DNA of 64,000 bases from QYQD01 sp040755415 (GCA_040755415.1 JBFMAZ010000022.1:62001-126000); one strand, 5' to 3'; counted from the first letter of the stretch, positions 27,400-36,771 are shown. Notes: a model not told the origin generated them from the letters alone. Numbers and translations: made by a program.

Positions 27400-28661
27400 A
27401 TGAGACACTCGTTATGCTGCTGGCCGGCGGCGTAGGAAGCCGCCTCAATATTATGGTAGAGGCCCGTGCCAAGCCTGCGGTACCATTCGGCGGAATTTAC
27501 CGCATCATAGACTTTACGCTCAGTAATGTGATGAATTCCGGCATTAATAACGTGGCCGTTCTCACCCAGTATAAGCCCCTGTCCCTTATGGAGCACATCG
27601 GCACCGGCACTCCGTGGGACTTTATCGGCCGCGGCCGCGGGGCCAAGATACTCCCGCCGCGCACCGGCCAGAAAGATTCTGACTGGTATAAAGGTACGGC
27701 CGATGCCATGCGCCAGAATATAGATTATATCAGTTCTCATCCCTCGCGGGAGGTCCTGGTCCTCTCCGGCGACCATATCTACTACATGGATTATCGTCCT
27801 ATGCTCCAGTTTCACCGCAGGAAGAGGGCGGATATGACCATTGCCATGATGACCGTTCCTATGGACCAGATAAAACACTTTGGCACAGCCATCACGGACC
27901 AGAAGGGGCGCATAATGGAATGGGAAGAAAAGCCGGAGGTTCCTAGAACCAACCTGGCCTCTATGGGTATCTATGTCTTCAAGACCTCCTATCTTCTCTC
28001 CATATTGCAAAAAACAGGGGAACATGACTTTGGTAAACATATTATACCCATGGCCATCAAAAAAGACTCGGTCTATGCCTATCCCTTTCAGGGATACTGG
28101 CGCGACGTGGGCACACTCGATGCCTATTGGAGGGCGAATATGGATCTGCTCGATCCATCAAGCGGGCTTACCCCCGAGACCTGGGGAGTCAGGCCAAACC
28201 TGGAAGAGGCCGGTTTAATGTCCGACTGGCCGCCGGCCAGGATCTTGCCCGGGGCAAAGGTCTCCAATTCGGTTATATCTGCCGGCTGCGTTATTGAAGG
28301 GACGGTCGAACACTCTGTCCTGTCACCGGGTGTCTATGTGGCAAAAGGGGCCAGAGTAACAGACTCGGTGATTATGCACGAATGCCAGATTATGACTGGC
28401 AGCCGTATAACCATGGCTATCTTGGATAAGAAAGTAGAGGCCGGGAAAGGTGTTATCATCGGCTCCGGCCCCAAAGACACACCCAATCAGGAGTTTCCCG
28501 AACAACTGTTTACCGGGCTGACCATTATCGGCAAAAAAACTGTCTTACCACCAGGTGTATGCATAGGACCGAATAGTATTGTCTACCCGGGCTGCGGCGA
28601 GGCCAATTTCGGCCAGAAAGAGGTTTTGCCCGGATCAGTGATCCGGGCGCTTACGCCATAG
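27396..28661 (+). CDS. Glucose-1-phosphate adenylyltransferase, paralogue 3
   Basis: A 421-aa GlgC-family protein, third in the row. The loop reads AGGVGSRLNIMVEARAKPAV, with GxGxR present but the usual PLT replaced by IMV. WYKGTADAMRQN, SGDHIYYMDYRPML and the sugar-phosphate Lys in WEEKPEVPR are intact. The C-terminal beta-helix has repeated hexapeptides (VISAGCVIEGTVEHSVLSPG). It starts inside the stop of paralogue 2 (ATGA), so the two are translationally coupled and may form a hetero-oligomer. Its 3' end overlaps the convergent gene at 28635 by 27 bases. Catalytic residues suggest an active enzyme; how it divides labour with paralogue 1 cannot be seen. Confidence 0.85.
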   Translation: MNETLVMLLAGGVGSRLNIMVEARAKPAVPFGGIYRIIDFTLSNVMNSGINNVAVLTQYKPLSLMEHIGTGTPWDFIGRGRGAKILPPRTGQKDSDWYKGTADAMRQNIDYISSHPSREVLVLSGDHIYYMDYRPMLQFHRRKRADMTIAMMTVPMDQIKHFGTAITDQKGRIMEWEEKPEVPRTNLASMGIYVFKTSYLLSILQKTGEHDFGKHIIPMAIKKDSVYAYPFQGYWRDVGTLDAYWRANMDLLDPSSGLTPETWGVRPNLEEAGLMSDWPPARILPGAKVSNSVISAGCVIEGTVEHSVLSPGVYVAKGARVTDSVIMHECQIMTGSRITMAILDKKVEAGKGVIIGSGPKDTPNQEFPEQLFTGLTIIGKKTVLPPGVCIGPNSIVYPGCGEANFGQKEVLPGSVIRALTP

Positions 28662-29141
28662 GACCCCGCCGTTTTCCCCCTGGCATTTCTCGATCATACC
28701 CGCCGTCTCCAGCTCTCCCAGGAGGTACGTCAATTTTTCTCCGGCACAATTTATCTTTTCCCGCAGTTCGTCCTGATCAAGAAAATTCTCTGCATCAAGG
28801 TGGGACAGGACTGATGCCGAAAGTTCCTTACATTCCTGCGCGAGGGCGTAAAGATCGGCAAGGGTTTTTATTTGGTTAGCGACGAAACGGTCCGTCAAGT
28901 GACCGCCGTAGCCGCCCCGCCTCCCCAGGTCGCGCAGCCGCATCCAGGTATTCAGGGCCTGGAGCATATCTTTCTCAGCCTGATCATAGATGGCCTGGCG
29001 CAGATAGCTCATGGCCTCTATATGATGGTTGGTCGCCTCCTTCTCCAGTGCGGATAATTCCGCCGATGGGGCCTTCGCCGCCGTGTTGTGTTCGGAAGCA
29101 GGCCTAACCATCTTTAACAGAAAACTAAACATCCCCCACAT
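28635..29141 (-). CDS. Hypothetical protein, helical, 168 aa
   Basis: I do not recognise this protein. It has a short hydrophobic N-terminus (MFSFLLKMV), then a mostly helical body with a tetratricopeptide-like pair of helices (HHIEAMSYLRQAIYDQAEKD, then MLQALNTWMRLRDLG). Its C-terminal region resembles a winged helix (DQDELREKINCAGEKLTYLL, then GELETAGMIEKCQ). An ATG three codons in is an alternative start; neither has a convincing ribosome-binding site. It is convergent with the glgC operon and overlaps its end by 27 bases. Real coding is supported by length, composition and the absence of a better frame. Confidence 0.6.
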   Translation of the reverse strand: MWGMFSFLLKMVRPASEHNTAAKAPSAELSALEKEATNHHIEAMSYLRQAIYDQAEKDMLQALNTWMRLRDLGRRGGYGGHLTDRFVANQIKTLADLYALAQECKELSASVLSHLDAENFLDQDELREKINCAGEKLTYLLGELETAGMIEKCQGENGGVLWRKRPDH

Positions 29142-29189
29142 AATATTTATAAATAACCTTAAATTGTGCCGGGGGTCAATATATTATTA

Positions 29190-29480
29190 CCTTGATCCAC
29201 CATCAAACTATTGACAGAGAGCAATGGGTAATACCCGATTACAAGGCAGCCGGGTTCAAATCCAAATATCGAATATCGAAATCCGAAACAAATTCAAATA
29301 TCCAAATTCCCAATGTTTCAAACGACAGCAGCGCTGATTATTTCGGATTTGAATTTTGGTGATTCGATATTGTTTCGAGATTCGTGCTTCGGATTTCGGA
29401 TTTGAAATAACGCTGCACTGCAACTATGGTGTGTTTATGGTCAGGAGCTAACTCGTACGAAAATAGGCGGTGGATTTGGG
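29190..29480. repeat. MITE-like element, family E, uninterrupted copy, ATTA target duplication
   Basis: This 291-bp element starts CCTTGATCCACCATC and ends GGCGGTGGATTTGGG, which are imperfect inverted repeats. ATTA lies immediately outside both ends (29186-29189 and 29481-29484). The interior is the inverted counterpart of 6815-7279 without the family B insertion, so it shows the empty site. It fills most of the gap between two genes (29142-29519); nothing else is seen there. Confidence 0.78.
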
Positions 29481-29519
29481 ATTACGATTTTTCTTGTAAA
29501 TCCCGGCCGGGGTTGCTAT

Positions 29520-31337
29520 ATGTATAAATCTTGCAGAATCAAGCAGTTGAGTCCATCAGTAAACGTGCCGCCCGTGGAAAGAGAATTAAAACAAGTCCTT
29601 TTTGAGAGAAATCTACTCGGCCAGATCAGCCGCGATCTTTACTCGGCCAGCACCCAGGATGAGGTGCTCGATGCCGCCTACCGGAGCGTGGAAAAACTTG
29701 GACGGGAAATAAGCAATATATGCATGTTTACCGAAGACGGCCGTTATATACAACTGGTTCGCGTGGGCATCGAATCCGGATTGGCTAAGAATATAGAAAG
29801 AATCGCCCGGCGTGTCATACCGGGCATTTCCCTCCTCGGCTATAAGATACCCCTCTATGAAGAAAGCATCTACAAAAAGATGCGGGATACCGGGAAACCC
29901 ATTGCTACCGAGAACATCGTTATGCAAGATAAAGATAGTGTTATCAGAACCAATGTAGAACGAATAGCCATGGATTATACCTCTCCCGGCAGTCCCCTGC
30001 GACCTCTAATCAAGACACTTGTAGTTCCTATGCTCCCCTACAAGTCGGTAATAGATATGCCCATTGTGGCGGAAAATAAGGTGGCAGGGGCCATAGCCCT
30101 GACCAGTGATACAGATCTCACGGAAAATGATCTGGAGCTGCTGAGGACTCTGGCCCTGATGGCCGGAAGCGCCCTGGAGCGGGTCCGTCTTCTGGAAAAA
30201 TGGAAAGATCACCTGGTGCAACTGGAAAAATCAGAGGCCAAATATCGAAGCCTGTTTGAAGCGGCCAAGGATATGATCTTCATCGCCGAGCCAAGCGGCA
30301 AGCTTATTGACGCCAATCCCTCGGCCTGCCGCTGCCTTGGTTTTAGCCCCAAAAAACTCCAGGATCAGTTTATGCAAAATATCTATGCGAACGAGGCGGA
30401 CTGGACAGACATGATGCGGGCTATCGAGGCCAGAGGCTCTCAGACGATAGAGATAAGTTTCAGAAGAAAGGATGGTACTACCCTGCCGGTAGAAGTAAAC
30501 GGGACCGTCTCCTCTCAGGCAGGCAGTAAAGTGGTACAGGTCATAGCCAGAGACCTTACCGAAAAAAAAGAGGCGGAATACGAACTCAGGAAGACGAATG
30601 CCCAACTGCTCCAATCGGCCAAACTGGCTTCCATCGGGGAACTGGCCGCCGGTGTAGCCCACGAACTCAATCAGCCCTTGACAGTTATTAAGGGCTTTGC
30701 CCAATCCTTACTGCGGAAAACCAACCAAGAAATTCTAAATAAAGAATTATTGCAGGAAGTACTCCCGGTCGTCGAGAAAAATGCCATGCGCATGGGAGAG
30801 ATTATAGACCATCTACGCACCTTCTCACGTCTGCCCCATACGAAGATGGAACCGGTAAACATTAACCAGGTTATAGAAAACGCCCTGCTCCTTATGGGGA
30901 GGCAGCTCGAGCTATATGGCATAATGGTAATTAAGGACTATAGTTCGCAAGGCCTCTTCTGTCGTGGCCATCCCGGACAACTGGAGCAGGTAGTCTTAAA
31001 CCTTATGAGCAATGCCAAGGATGCCCTGGTAGAACAGGAAATATCCGTAAAGGGTCTGGAAATTTCAAAAGACTACAAAAAGATATTGACCGCCAAGACT
31101 GAGACAGACCATAACGGCCGCATAATCCTCAGCGTAAGAGACAACGGCATAGGTATCGCCCCGGAAAATTTGGATAAGATCTTCGATCCATTTTTTACTA
31201 CCAAGGAGGTAGGCAAAGGCACCGGCCTTGGCCTTTCCGTAAGTTACAACATAATCGAGGAACACAAAGGCGATATCGAAATAGTTTCTCGCCAGGGTGA
31301 GGGCACTGAAGTAAAGGTAATATTGCCCGCTTGTTAA
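29520..31337 (+). CDS. GAF-PAS sensor histidine kinase
   Basis: A 605-aa soluble sensor kinase without membrane segments. Residues ~30-220 form a GAF-like sensor (VLDAAYRSVEKLGREISNIC, VVPMLPYKSVIDMPIVAENK, VAGAIALTSD). Residues ~235-350 are a PAS domain (YRSLFEAAKDMIFIAEPSGK) ending in a PAC-like VVQVIARDLTEKKEAE. The HisKA H-box is ELAAGVAHELNQPLTVIKGF with phospho-acceptor His381. The HATPase domain has an N-box (LMSNAKDAL), DNGIGIAP and GKGTGLGLSVSYNIIEEH. It probably senses a small cytoplasmic ligand or redox state. The gene 160 bases downstream codes for a hybrid regulator/kinase that could be its phosphorylation partner; an AT-rich mobile element separates them. Confidence 0.88.
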   Translation: MYKSCRIKQLSPSVNVPPVERELKQVLFERNLLGQISRDLYSASTQDEVLDAAYRSVEKLGREISNICMFTEDGRYIQLVRVGIESGLAKNIERIARRVIPGISLLGYKIPLYEESIYKKMRDTGKPIATENIVMQDKDSVIRTNVERIAMDYTSPGSPLRPLIKTLVVPMLPYKSVIDMPIVAENKVAGAIALTSDTDLTENDLELLRTLALMAGSALERVRLLEKWKDHLVQLEKSEAKYRSLFEAAKDMIFIAEPSGKLIDANPSACRCLGFSPKKLQDQFMQNIYANEADWTDMMRAIEARGSQTIEISFRRKDGTTLPVEVNGTVSSQAGSKVVQVIARDLTEKKEAEYELRKTNAQLLQSAKLASIGELAAGVAHELNQPLTVIKGFAQSLLRKTNQEILNKELLQEVLPVVEKNAMRMGEIIDHLRTFSRLPHTKMEPVNINQVIENALLLMGRQLELYGIMVIKDYSSQGLFCRGHPGQLEQVVLNLMSNAKDALVEQEISVKGLEISKDYKKILTAKTETDHNGRIILSVRDNGIGIAPENLDKIFDPFFTTKEVGKGTGLGLSVSYNIIEEHKGDIEIVSRQGEGTEVKVILPAC

Positions 31338-31351
31338 CCAGTCCTTTTAAT

Positions 31352-31477
31352 TATAGTGAACGACCTCGAAAAGTAGTCATTGCGAAGAGCGAAGCGACGT
31401 GGCAATCTCATGAGATTGCTTCACTTCGTTCGCAATGACAACTGGCGGATGTCAACTTATTTAAGTCGTTCACTATA
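31352..31477. repeat. MITE-like element, family C (TATAGTGAACGAC ends)
   Basis: Perfect 13-bp terminal inverted repeats, TATAGTGAACGAC and GTCGTTCACTATA, enclose a 126-bp unit. An internal inverted pair, GTCATTGCGAA and TTCGCAATGAC, is also present. Reading the outer TA as a target duplication fits IS630/Tc1-type transposition. It separates the two kinase genes. Confidence 0.75.
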
Positions 31478-31497
31478 GAAAGGTTAAAAAACAGGTC

Positions 31498-33120
31498 ATG
31501 AACGGAAAAATTTTGGTGGTCGATGATGAAGCAGATATCCGGCTGCTACTGCGCATGGAGCTCGAGGGAAGAGGATTCACTGTCCTGGAGGCTAAAAATG
31601 GCCTGGAGGGGATAGAAAAGCTGAAAACCGAACATCCTGATCTGGTAATTGCCGATCTCAAGATGCCGGGGATGGACGGCCTGGCTATGATTCAGGAGAT
31701 GAGAAAATTGGATGACAGGGCTCAGTTTATATTATTGACCGGATATGCCTCTGTGGAAACTGCCTTAGAGTGTATCCATCACAATCTGGTCTATGATTAC
31801 CTGGTCAAGCCATTATCAGATATAGAAGACCTTATCTATACGGCACAAAGGGCCATAGAGAAAAAACAGCTCATCATAGAAAAAATGAGATACTGGGAGG
31901 CCCTTAAACAGACCAATGAGAGGCTGAAAGAAGCCAAGGCCGAGCTCGAAGAAAAGGCCGCCGCCACTGAATACGCCTACCGCCAGTTGAAGGAGACCCA
32001 GGAACTCCTCATTCGTTCCGAGAAACTTTCGGCCATAGGGGAACTGGTATCTGCAATTGCCCACGAGATTAACAACCCCCTTACTTCTATCCTGGGGTAT
32101 GCCCAGCTTCTGTCCCAAATAACCGACCCGGGGAAGATCAAACGCGGCCTTCGGATAATCGAAAAGGAGGCCCTGCGCACGGCCAAAATAGTTAAAAATA
32201 TGCTGGCCTTCTCCAATACCGGAAATTTCCGGAGGGAACCGGTCAATATAAATATCATAATGGAGGAAACCCTGGATTTTCTATCTTACGACCTCCGCAA
32301 CCATAATATCCAGGTGGTAAAAAGTTTCGATAAAAACCTGCCGGCTGTAACAGGCGACGACTATCAGATCCGCCAGGCCCTAGTCAACATTATCATTAAT
32401 GCCAAGCAGGCTATAGCTCAGGCCTTCCGTGCCGGCACACTAACGGTCAGGACACGTTACGACTCAACCCGCAGGGTGGTTATGGTGGAAATCGAAGACG
32501 ACGGTCCCGGGATACCAGATGAGATCCGGGAACGTATATTTGAACCGTTCTTCAGCACAAAAAGGCCGGGAAGGGGGACGGGGTTAGGACTGAGCGTCTC
32601 ATATCACATCATTAAGGAGCATCAGGGGGATATAGCTGTAGCCCGGCGTCAACCCCGCGGTTCCGTATTTACTATCGCCTTTCCAGTGGCGACCGGGATA
32701 GAAACGGCCCCGGAGACGCCTGGCGCTGGCCCTCAAAGACCCCTGAAAAACAGGCTACTGGTAGTGGACGATGAGCCCGCCGTTCTCAAACTTATATATG
32801 AGATACTTACCGACGAAGGATATGTGGTAGAAACGGTTACCGCCAGTAAGATAGCCCTGGAAAAGCTGGAAACCGGGCGATATGACCTGATGCTGACGGA
32901 TATAATCATGCCGGATATCGACGGTAAGGAGCTTTTTAGCACCATCAGGGATATGGGTTTGCTGCCGCCGGGAGGAGTGATCTTTATGACCGGCGATACC
33001 ATGGGTCATGAGACAAGTAGATTTCTTGAAGCCAGTGGCATAACCTACATAACCAAGCCCTTTACCGTTGAGGAAATCAAAAATATCATCTCAGCCAGAA
33101 TAGCTTCTCTGAGTGCTTAA
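31498..33120 (+). CDS. Response regulator - histidine kinase - response regulator hybrid protein
   Basis: A 540-aa soluble signalling protein. The first receiver domain (1-~120) has the acidic pair DDE (9-11) and phospho-acceptor Asp53 in VIADLKMPGMDG. A coiled coil (~125-170) follows. The HisKA domain has His189 in IAHEINNPLTSILGY. The HATPase has NIIINAKQA, DDGPGIPDEIRE and GRGTGLGLSVSYHIIKEH. The second receiver (~418-540) has Asp468 in MLTDIIMPDIDG. There is no DNA-binding output domain, so the signal must leave by phosphotransfer. It probably acts with the GAF-PAS kinase upstream. Confidence 0.9.
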   Translation: MNGKILVVDDEADIRLLLRMELEGRGFTVLEAKNGLEGIEKLKTEHPDLVIADLKMPGMDGLAMIQEMRKLDDRAQFILLTGYASVETALECIHHNLVYDYLVKPLSDIEDLIYTAQRAIEKKQLIIEKMRYWEALKQTNERLKEAKAELEEKAAATEYAYRQLKETQELLIRSEKLSAIGELVSAIAHEINNPLTSILGYAQLLSQITDPGKIKRGLRIIEKEALRTAKIVKNMLAFSNTGNFRREPVNINIIMEETLDFLSYDLRNHNIQVVKSFDKNLPAVTGDDYQIRQALVNIIINAKQAIAQAFRAGTLTVRTRYDSTRRVVMVEIEDDGPGIPDEIRERIFEPFFSTKRPGRGTGLGLSVSYHIIKEHQGDIAVARRQPRGSVFTIAFPVATGIETAPETPGAGPQRPLKNRLLVVDDEPAVLKLIYEILTDEGYVVETVTASKIALEKLETGRYDLMLTDIIMPDIDGKELFSTIRDMGLLPPGGVIFMTGDTMGHETSRFLEASGITYITKPFTVEEIKNIISARIASLSA

Positions 33121-33160
33121 CGGCCCGGGGGTCTTTTGCGCACCCTCAACCGGCTATTTT

Positions 33161-33178
33161 CGCACCCTGAAGGGTGCG
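33161..33178. repeat. Short hairpin between convergent genes
   Basis: CGCACCCT and AGGGTGCG form a perfect 8-bp stem with a GA loop. The CGCACCCT word also occurs in part at 33139-33146. There is no T-run on either strand, so it reads as a REP-like hairpin rather than an intrinsic terminator. Confidence 0.5.
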
Positions 33179-33237
33179 GCTACCGTTTGCGCAACAATTC
33201 CGGTAGCCACAGGCTTTAGCCTGCGTCCAAGCCTCCA

Positions 33238-35331
33238 TCAGGCCAATGTCCTCAGAAAATTAAAGGTATTCACCCTATCCCCCGGTTTTTTACCCGGCTT
33301 GCCGCCTAAAATCTCGGAGAGCATATTTCTAGCGGGGCGTTCCCACGTGAAATCAACCACCACAAAAGAAAGCCCCATCTTCTTCAAATCCTGCATATGG
33401 GGCAGGAGAGAATAAGGGTGCGAGGAGTGCACCAAAGTCAGTTCCCGGTAGCAGTTGATGAAAAAACTCTCTTTCTTAGGGCTTCGTATGGCGGTGCCCG
33501 GTTTTAGGCCGGGGGGCAGCAGCCGGGAGGTAAAGAGGGGCGGACGGCCATAGGCGGTCAGCCCCACCGGGCACCCGCCGGCATGGGCCAATGCCTCTTT
33601 AAGGTTTTCTCGGTCTGTTTCTATAGAAAACTCCACCTCCGTAATCCCCAGATCGTAAAGGGCCCTGATGGAAAGGGAGTTAAGCACATTGGCCGTGTAA
33701 CTGGCGGAAAGGTATATGTCTCTCCCTTTATGTGAGAAAAGTTGCCGCTGGCCTATATGGCCCAGGTGCCAGGACTTAAATCCGGCCCGGCTGAATCCAT
33801 CTATCGCCTCCTCATAAAACCGGCATCGTTTTTCCTCTATGACAGGAGGCAGCATCCAGGAGAATCGGTGCCGCATCTGCAAAATCTGTTTGTGGTAGCG
33901 GCTGTATTGGGTGAAGGTCTTCTCATCCAGGAGGACCAAGAGGCGATCTATGCCACGGCCTGACACATCAGACAGGTGGTTCAGATCGCCCAATTTTACC
34001 CACCACTTAAGGTCTTTTCTCTGCCTGACCCCGAAATTCTTCTCCGGGAATAATTTTGAAACAACCGAATCCGGGCTTGGCCCTTTTTTTATTGCCGGTC
34101 TGATATCACAGCCTTTAGTGGCGGCAAAAATGAGACTTCTTATCCGGCCTGAGCCGCGTAACAACGCGGCGTCCTTCGCATCCACCTTAAAAAGCAGATC
34201 TCCCTTGCGGCAAGGGACGGGCATCTTAAGCCTGATCTCCTGACCTTGCGCTGCATTTATCAGTTCCTTCCCCCCAGCAAACATTTTCCCCAAGGTAAAT
34301 GAGTGCCTTTCGTCATGGGAGCGCCTTACAAGGCGTAACCGGTCCCCAACGCCGACATCAGCGGCAGGCCTCACCACGGCCTCATCCCCGCGTGCGGTTA
34401 GGATCCTCCCCAGAAAAAGGCCAGCCGTGCCTGAAAAATGCGGGGTGACGATATCCACAAGGCGTGGATACAGAAAGTACCCGGGGGTCGGCTTTCGGCC
34501 CAGACACTGCCTTATTAAATCTTCAGCCCGGCCCAGGGCCTCTTCATCGCCTTCCGGCGCATCCAGTACCGTGCGGTAGGCTTCTACTATAGAGCTTACG
34601 TAGTGGGCACTGCGCATCCTCCCCTCAAGCTTGACGGAGGTGACACCGGCCTTCTTTAGTTCAGGCAGCAACCTGATGGCCGAGAGGTCATTCATGGAAA
34701 AAAACGAGCCGTGTTTTTTGCCGCTTTCGTACAAACGGCGGCAGGGCTGGACGCACCGGCCGCGCATACTGGACTTTCCACCCAGATAACTGCTCATCAG
34801 ACAGAGCCCGGAAAAGCTGTAACAAAGGGCCCCCTGGACAAAGACCTCCAGCTCAATCGGAGAATGCCGGTGTATGGCGCCTATTTCATCTATGGACAGC
34901 TCGCGGGCCAAAACCACCCGCTGGAATCCGAGCTTATGCAGGTGATCAGCTCCCGGGTGGTTGTGGATGGTCATAAGGGTGCTGGCATGGAGGCGGAAGG
35001 CCGGAAAGTATCTTTTGATCAAATAATACAGCCCCATATCCTGAATGATCAGGGCATCGGGAGAAAGCCCTTCTAATATCCTGAGTCCTTCGGCTATCGC
35101 CGGCACGTCTCTCTCCTTGAGCAGGATGTTCAGGGCTATATAGACCTTTACGCCGTGGTTATGGGCGAAGGGGATCATCCGGCTGATGTCCTGCAGGGAA
35201 AAATTCTCGGCCTGGAAGCGGGCGTTGAAGTCACTCCATCCGATATAGACGGCATCGGCCTTTTTCTCCACCGCCGCCCAGAATGCCTCCGGATTTCCGG
35301 CCGGGGCTAAGAGCTCGGTTTGTTTTTGCAT
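33238..35331 (-). CDS. Peptidase U32 family protein (RlhA/TrhP-like)
   Basis: A 697-aa U32-family protein. The N-terminus ELLAPAGNPEAFWAAVEKKA leads a TIM-barrel-type domain with the family signature ELEVFVQGALCYSFSGLCLM and cysteines in GRCVQPCRRLY, which with other Cys may hold an Fe-S cluster. A C-terminal DUF3656-like region completes it. Members include E. coli RlhA and TrhP, which hydroxylate 23S rRNA C2501 and tRNA U34; others were called collagenases. RNA hydroxylation by a prephenate-dependent route is the likeliest role, but the specific target cannot be told. The length (~700 aa) is that of the RlhA type. It is a single gene, convergent with the hybrid kinase. Confidence 0.85.
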   Translation of the reverse strand: MQKQTELLAPAGNPEAFWAAVEKKADAVYIGWSDFNARFQAENFSLQDISRMIPFAHNHGVKVYIALNILLKERDVPAIAEGLRILEGLSPDALIIQDMGLYYLIKRYFPAFRLHASTLMTIHNHPGADHLHKLGFQRVVLARELSIDEIGAIHRHSPIELEVFVQGALCYSFSGLCLMSSYLGGKSSMRGRCVQPCRRLYESGKKHGSFFSMNDLSAIRLLPELKKAGVTSVKLEGRMRSAHYVSSIVEAYRTVLDAPEGDEEALGRAEDLIRQCLGRKPTPGYFLYPRLVDIVTPHFSGTAGLFLGRILTARGDEAVVRPAADVGVGDRLRLVRRSHDERHSFTLGKMFAGGKELINAAQGQEIRLKMPVPCRKGDLLFKVDAKDAALLRGSGRIRSLIFAATKGCDIRPAIKKGPSPDSVVSKLFPEKNFGVRQRKDLKWWVKLGDLNHLSDVSGRGIDRLLVLLDEKTFTQYSRYHKQILQMRHRFSWMLPPVIEEKRCRFYEEAIDGFSRAGFKSWHLGHIGQRQLFSHKGRDIYLSASYTANVLNSLSIRALYDLGITEVEFSIETDRENLKEALAHAGGCPVGLTAYGRPPLFTSRLLPPGLKPGTAIRSPKKESFFINCYRELTLVHSSHPYSLLPHMQDLKKMGLSFVVVDFTWERPARNMLSEILGGKPGKKPGDRVNTFNFLRTLA

Positions 35332-35483
35332 AATTCCTAAAATCGGCTATAATGCCAGACGATTTTGTGGCGTGACACGCTAATAATCACTTTTTGTCTA
35401 TAGCGCGGCACAGCCGCAACCAAAGAAGTTCACGGTTCCGAGTTCCACGTTCACGGTTTTTTAACCCTGAACTTTGAACCTTG

Positions 35484-35676
35484 GTAACACTTTAGCTGTT
35501 TGAAAAGAGCTAGTCGTCCAGAAAACGGCGCCTCGAAAATCCCCCTTAATCCCCCTTTTTCAAAGGGGGAATGTAGGGGGATCCCCTTTTTCAAAGGGGG
35601 AAATGTTTCTCCTCCCTTTGGAAAAGGGAGGTTGGGAGGGATTTTAAAATACTTTTTCAAACAGCTAAACTGATAC
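35484..35676. repeat. MITE, family B, copy 2, with 8-bp target-site duplication
   Basis: The ends GTAACACTTTAGCTGTTTGA and, on the other strand, GTATCAGTTTAGCTGTTTGA match copy 1. GAACCTTG flanks it at 35476-35483 and 35677-35684. At 193 bp it is longer than copy 1 because one internal CCCCTTTTTCAAAGGGGG box is duplicated. It lies in the 500-bp gap between the U32 gene and the GAF gene, where nothing else is seen. Confidence 0.87.
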
Positions 35677-35832
35677 GAACCTTGAAATTTGAACTTGTAA
35701 TGGCCAGTTTTCATTAGCAATATCCAGGAAACTTCAATAAAATTTAAAGAAAAATAACGTTAGTAGTACAGAGGATACATACTAACCGCCAGGCGCCGGA
35801 AAGTCAAAGGATAGGGTGAACAAGACATTATT

Positions 35833-36771
35833 ATGTCCGTCGATGGCCATCTCTTAAACATAATTAAAGTAATCAGTAACGTTACCGACGCCTTTACTAC
35901 TGCCTTGTTTTTGGCCGACCCCCAAAGTGAGAGTTTAACCTTGCAAGCTTACTACAGTTTAAGCAAAAATGTCATCCCCCGGGTACAATTTGGCTACGGA
36001 GACGGTATGGTGGGCTGGGTGGCTAAAAACAACAAGCCTATTATCGCCAACCAATTTGACAGAGATACTACTACATTGCAATTCTACTCGGCGGATGAGG
36101 ATATCAAATCCTTCATGGCTGTTCCTCTCCCCCGCGGGAAGGGTGTTCTTTCCGTGGATAGCAAGCATAAATACATATTTACTGAAAAAAGCCAAAAACT
36201 GCTCTTGGGATTTGCCGATCTTATCGTACATGAAACAGAAGTCTCCGCCTTGCAGGCCAAAGAACGCCTCTATGACCGGATACTCAATCTCCACTACCAG
36301 GCCGACCGTATAGGACAACAAACCGGAGATTTTGATGATTACCTCATCAACATCCTGACCCTATGCCTTTCTTTTACCCGGGCCGAGATGGGATTCGTGG
36401 CCTTTCTTTTATCCCCTGAACCAGACGCCAGGTACAGCCTCCCGGCCCTGATCGGTACGATAAAATCCAACCTCCAGAGACAGCAGTTTTCAGTGGAAAA
36501 GGGTCTGGTGGGCTGGATCTTTAGAAAAAGAAAGCCGCTGGTACTGGAGAGGATAGGACAAGAACCGAGGAAATCCTACCTTTTTACACCAGAAGAGCCT
36601 TTCAAAGGGTTCAATGCCTTTTTGGGTATCCCCTGCCTGTTTCAGGATTTCATCCCCGGGGTAATGGGTTTCACCAGTTACAGCAGTTGTACGTGGGAGA
36701 CAGAGGAGGTCGATGCCCTCTTGAGTATCGGACAAAGGATTATCTTGACGAAAATGTCCATGAAAGGATAA
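35833..36771 (+). CDS. Tandem GAF-domain protein
   Basis: A 312-aa soluble protein with two GAF-like modules. The first (about 8-150) has FTTALFLADPQSESLTLQAY, GYGDGMVGWVAKNNKPIIAN and FMAVPLPRGKGVLSVDSKHK. The second (about 165-308) has AEMGFVAFLLSPEPDARYSL, FSVEKGLVGWIFRKRKPLVL and FLGIPCLFQDFIPGVMGFTS. There is no catalytic or DNA-binding domain. It probably binds small ligands or redox signals and acts through partners. It is located 130 bases before mreB on the same strand. No strong ribosome-binding site is visible before the ATG. Confidence 0.8.
   Translation: MSVDGHLLNIIKVISNVTDAFTTALFLADPQSESLTLQAYYSLSKNVIPRVQFGYGDGMVGWVAKNNKPIIANQFDRDTTTLQFYSADEDIKSFMAVPLPRGKGVLSVDSKHKYIFTEKSQKLLLGFADLIVHETEVSALQAKERLYDRILNLHYQADRIGQQTGDFDDYLINILTLCLSFTRAEMGFVAFLLSPEPDARYSLPALIGTIKSNLQRQQFSVEKGLVGWIFRKRKPLVLERIGQEPRKSYLFTPEEPFKGFNAFLGIPCLFQDFIPGVMGFTSYSSCTWETEEVDALLSIGQRIILTKMSMKG

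Noticed and set aside
29247..29262. tRNA T-arm-like CCGGGTTCAAATCC
   Set aside because: The flanks do not pair into a T-arm or acceptor stem, and the stretch is part of a family E element that is repeated at 7201-7220.
33161..33178. Hairpin as an intrinsic terminator between convergent genes
   Set aside because: No T-run follows on either strand.
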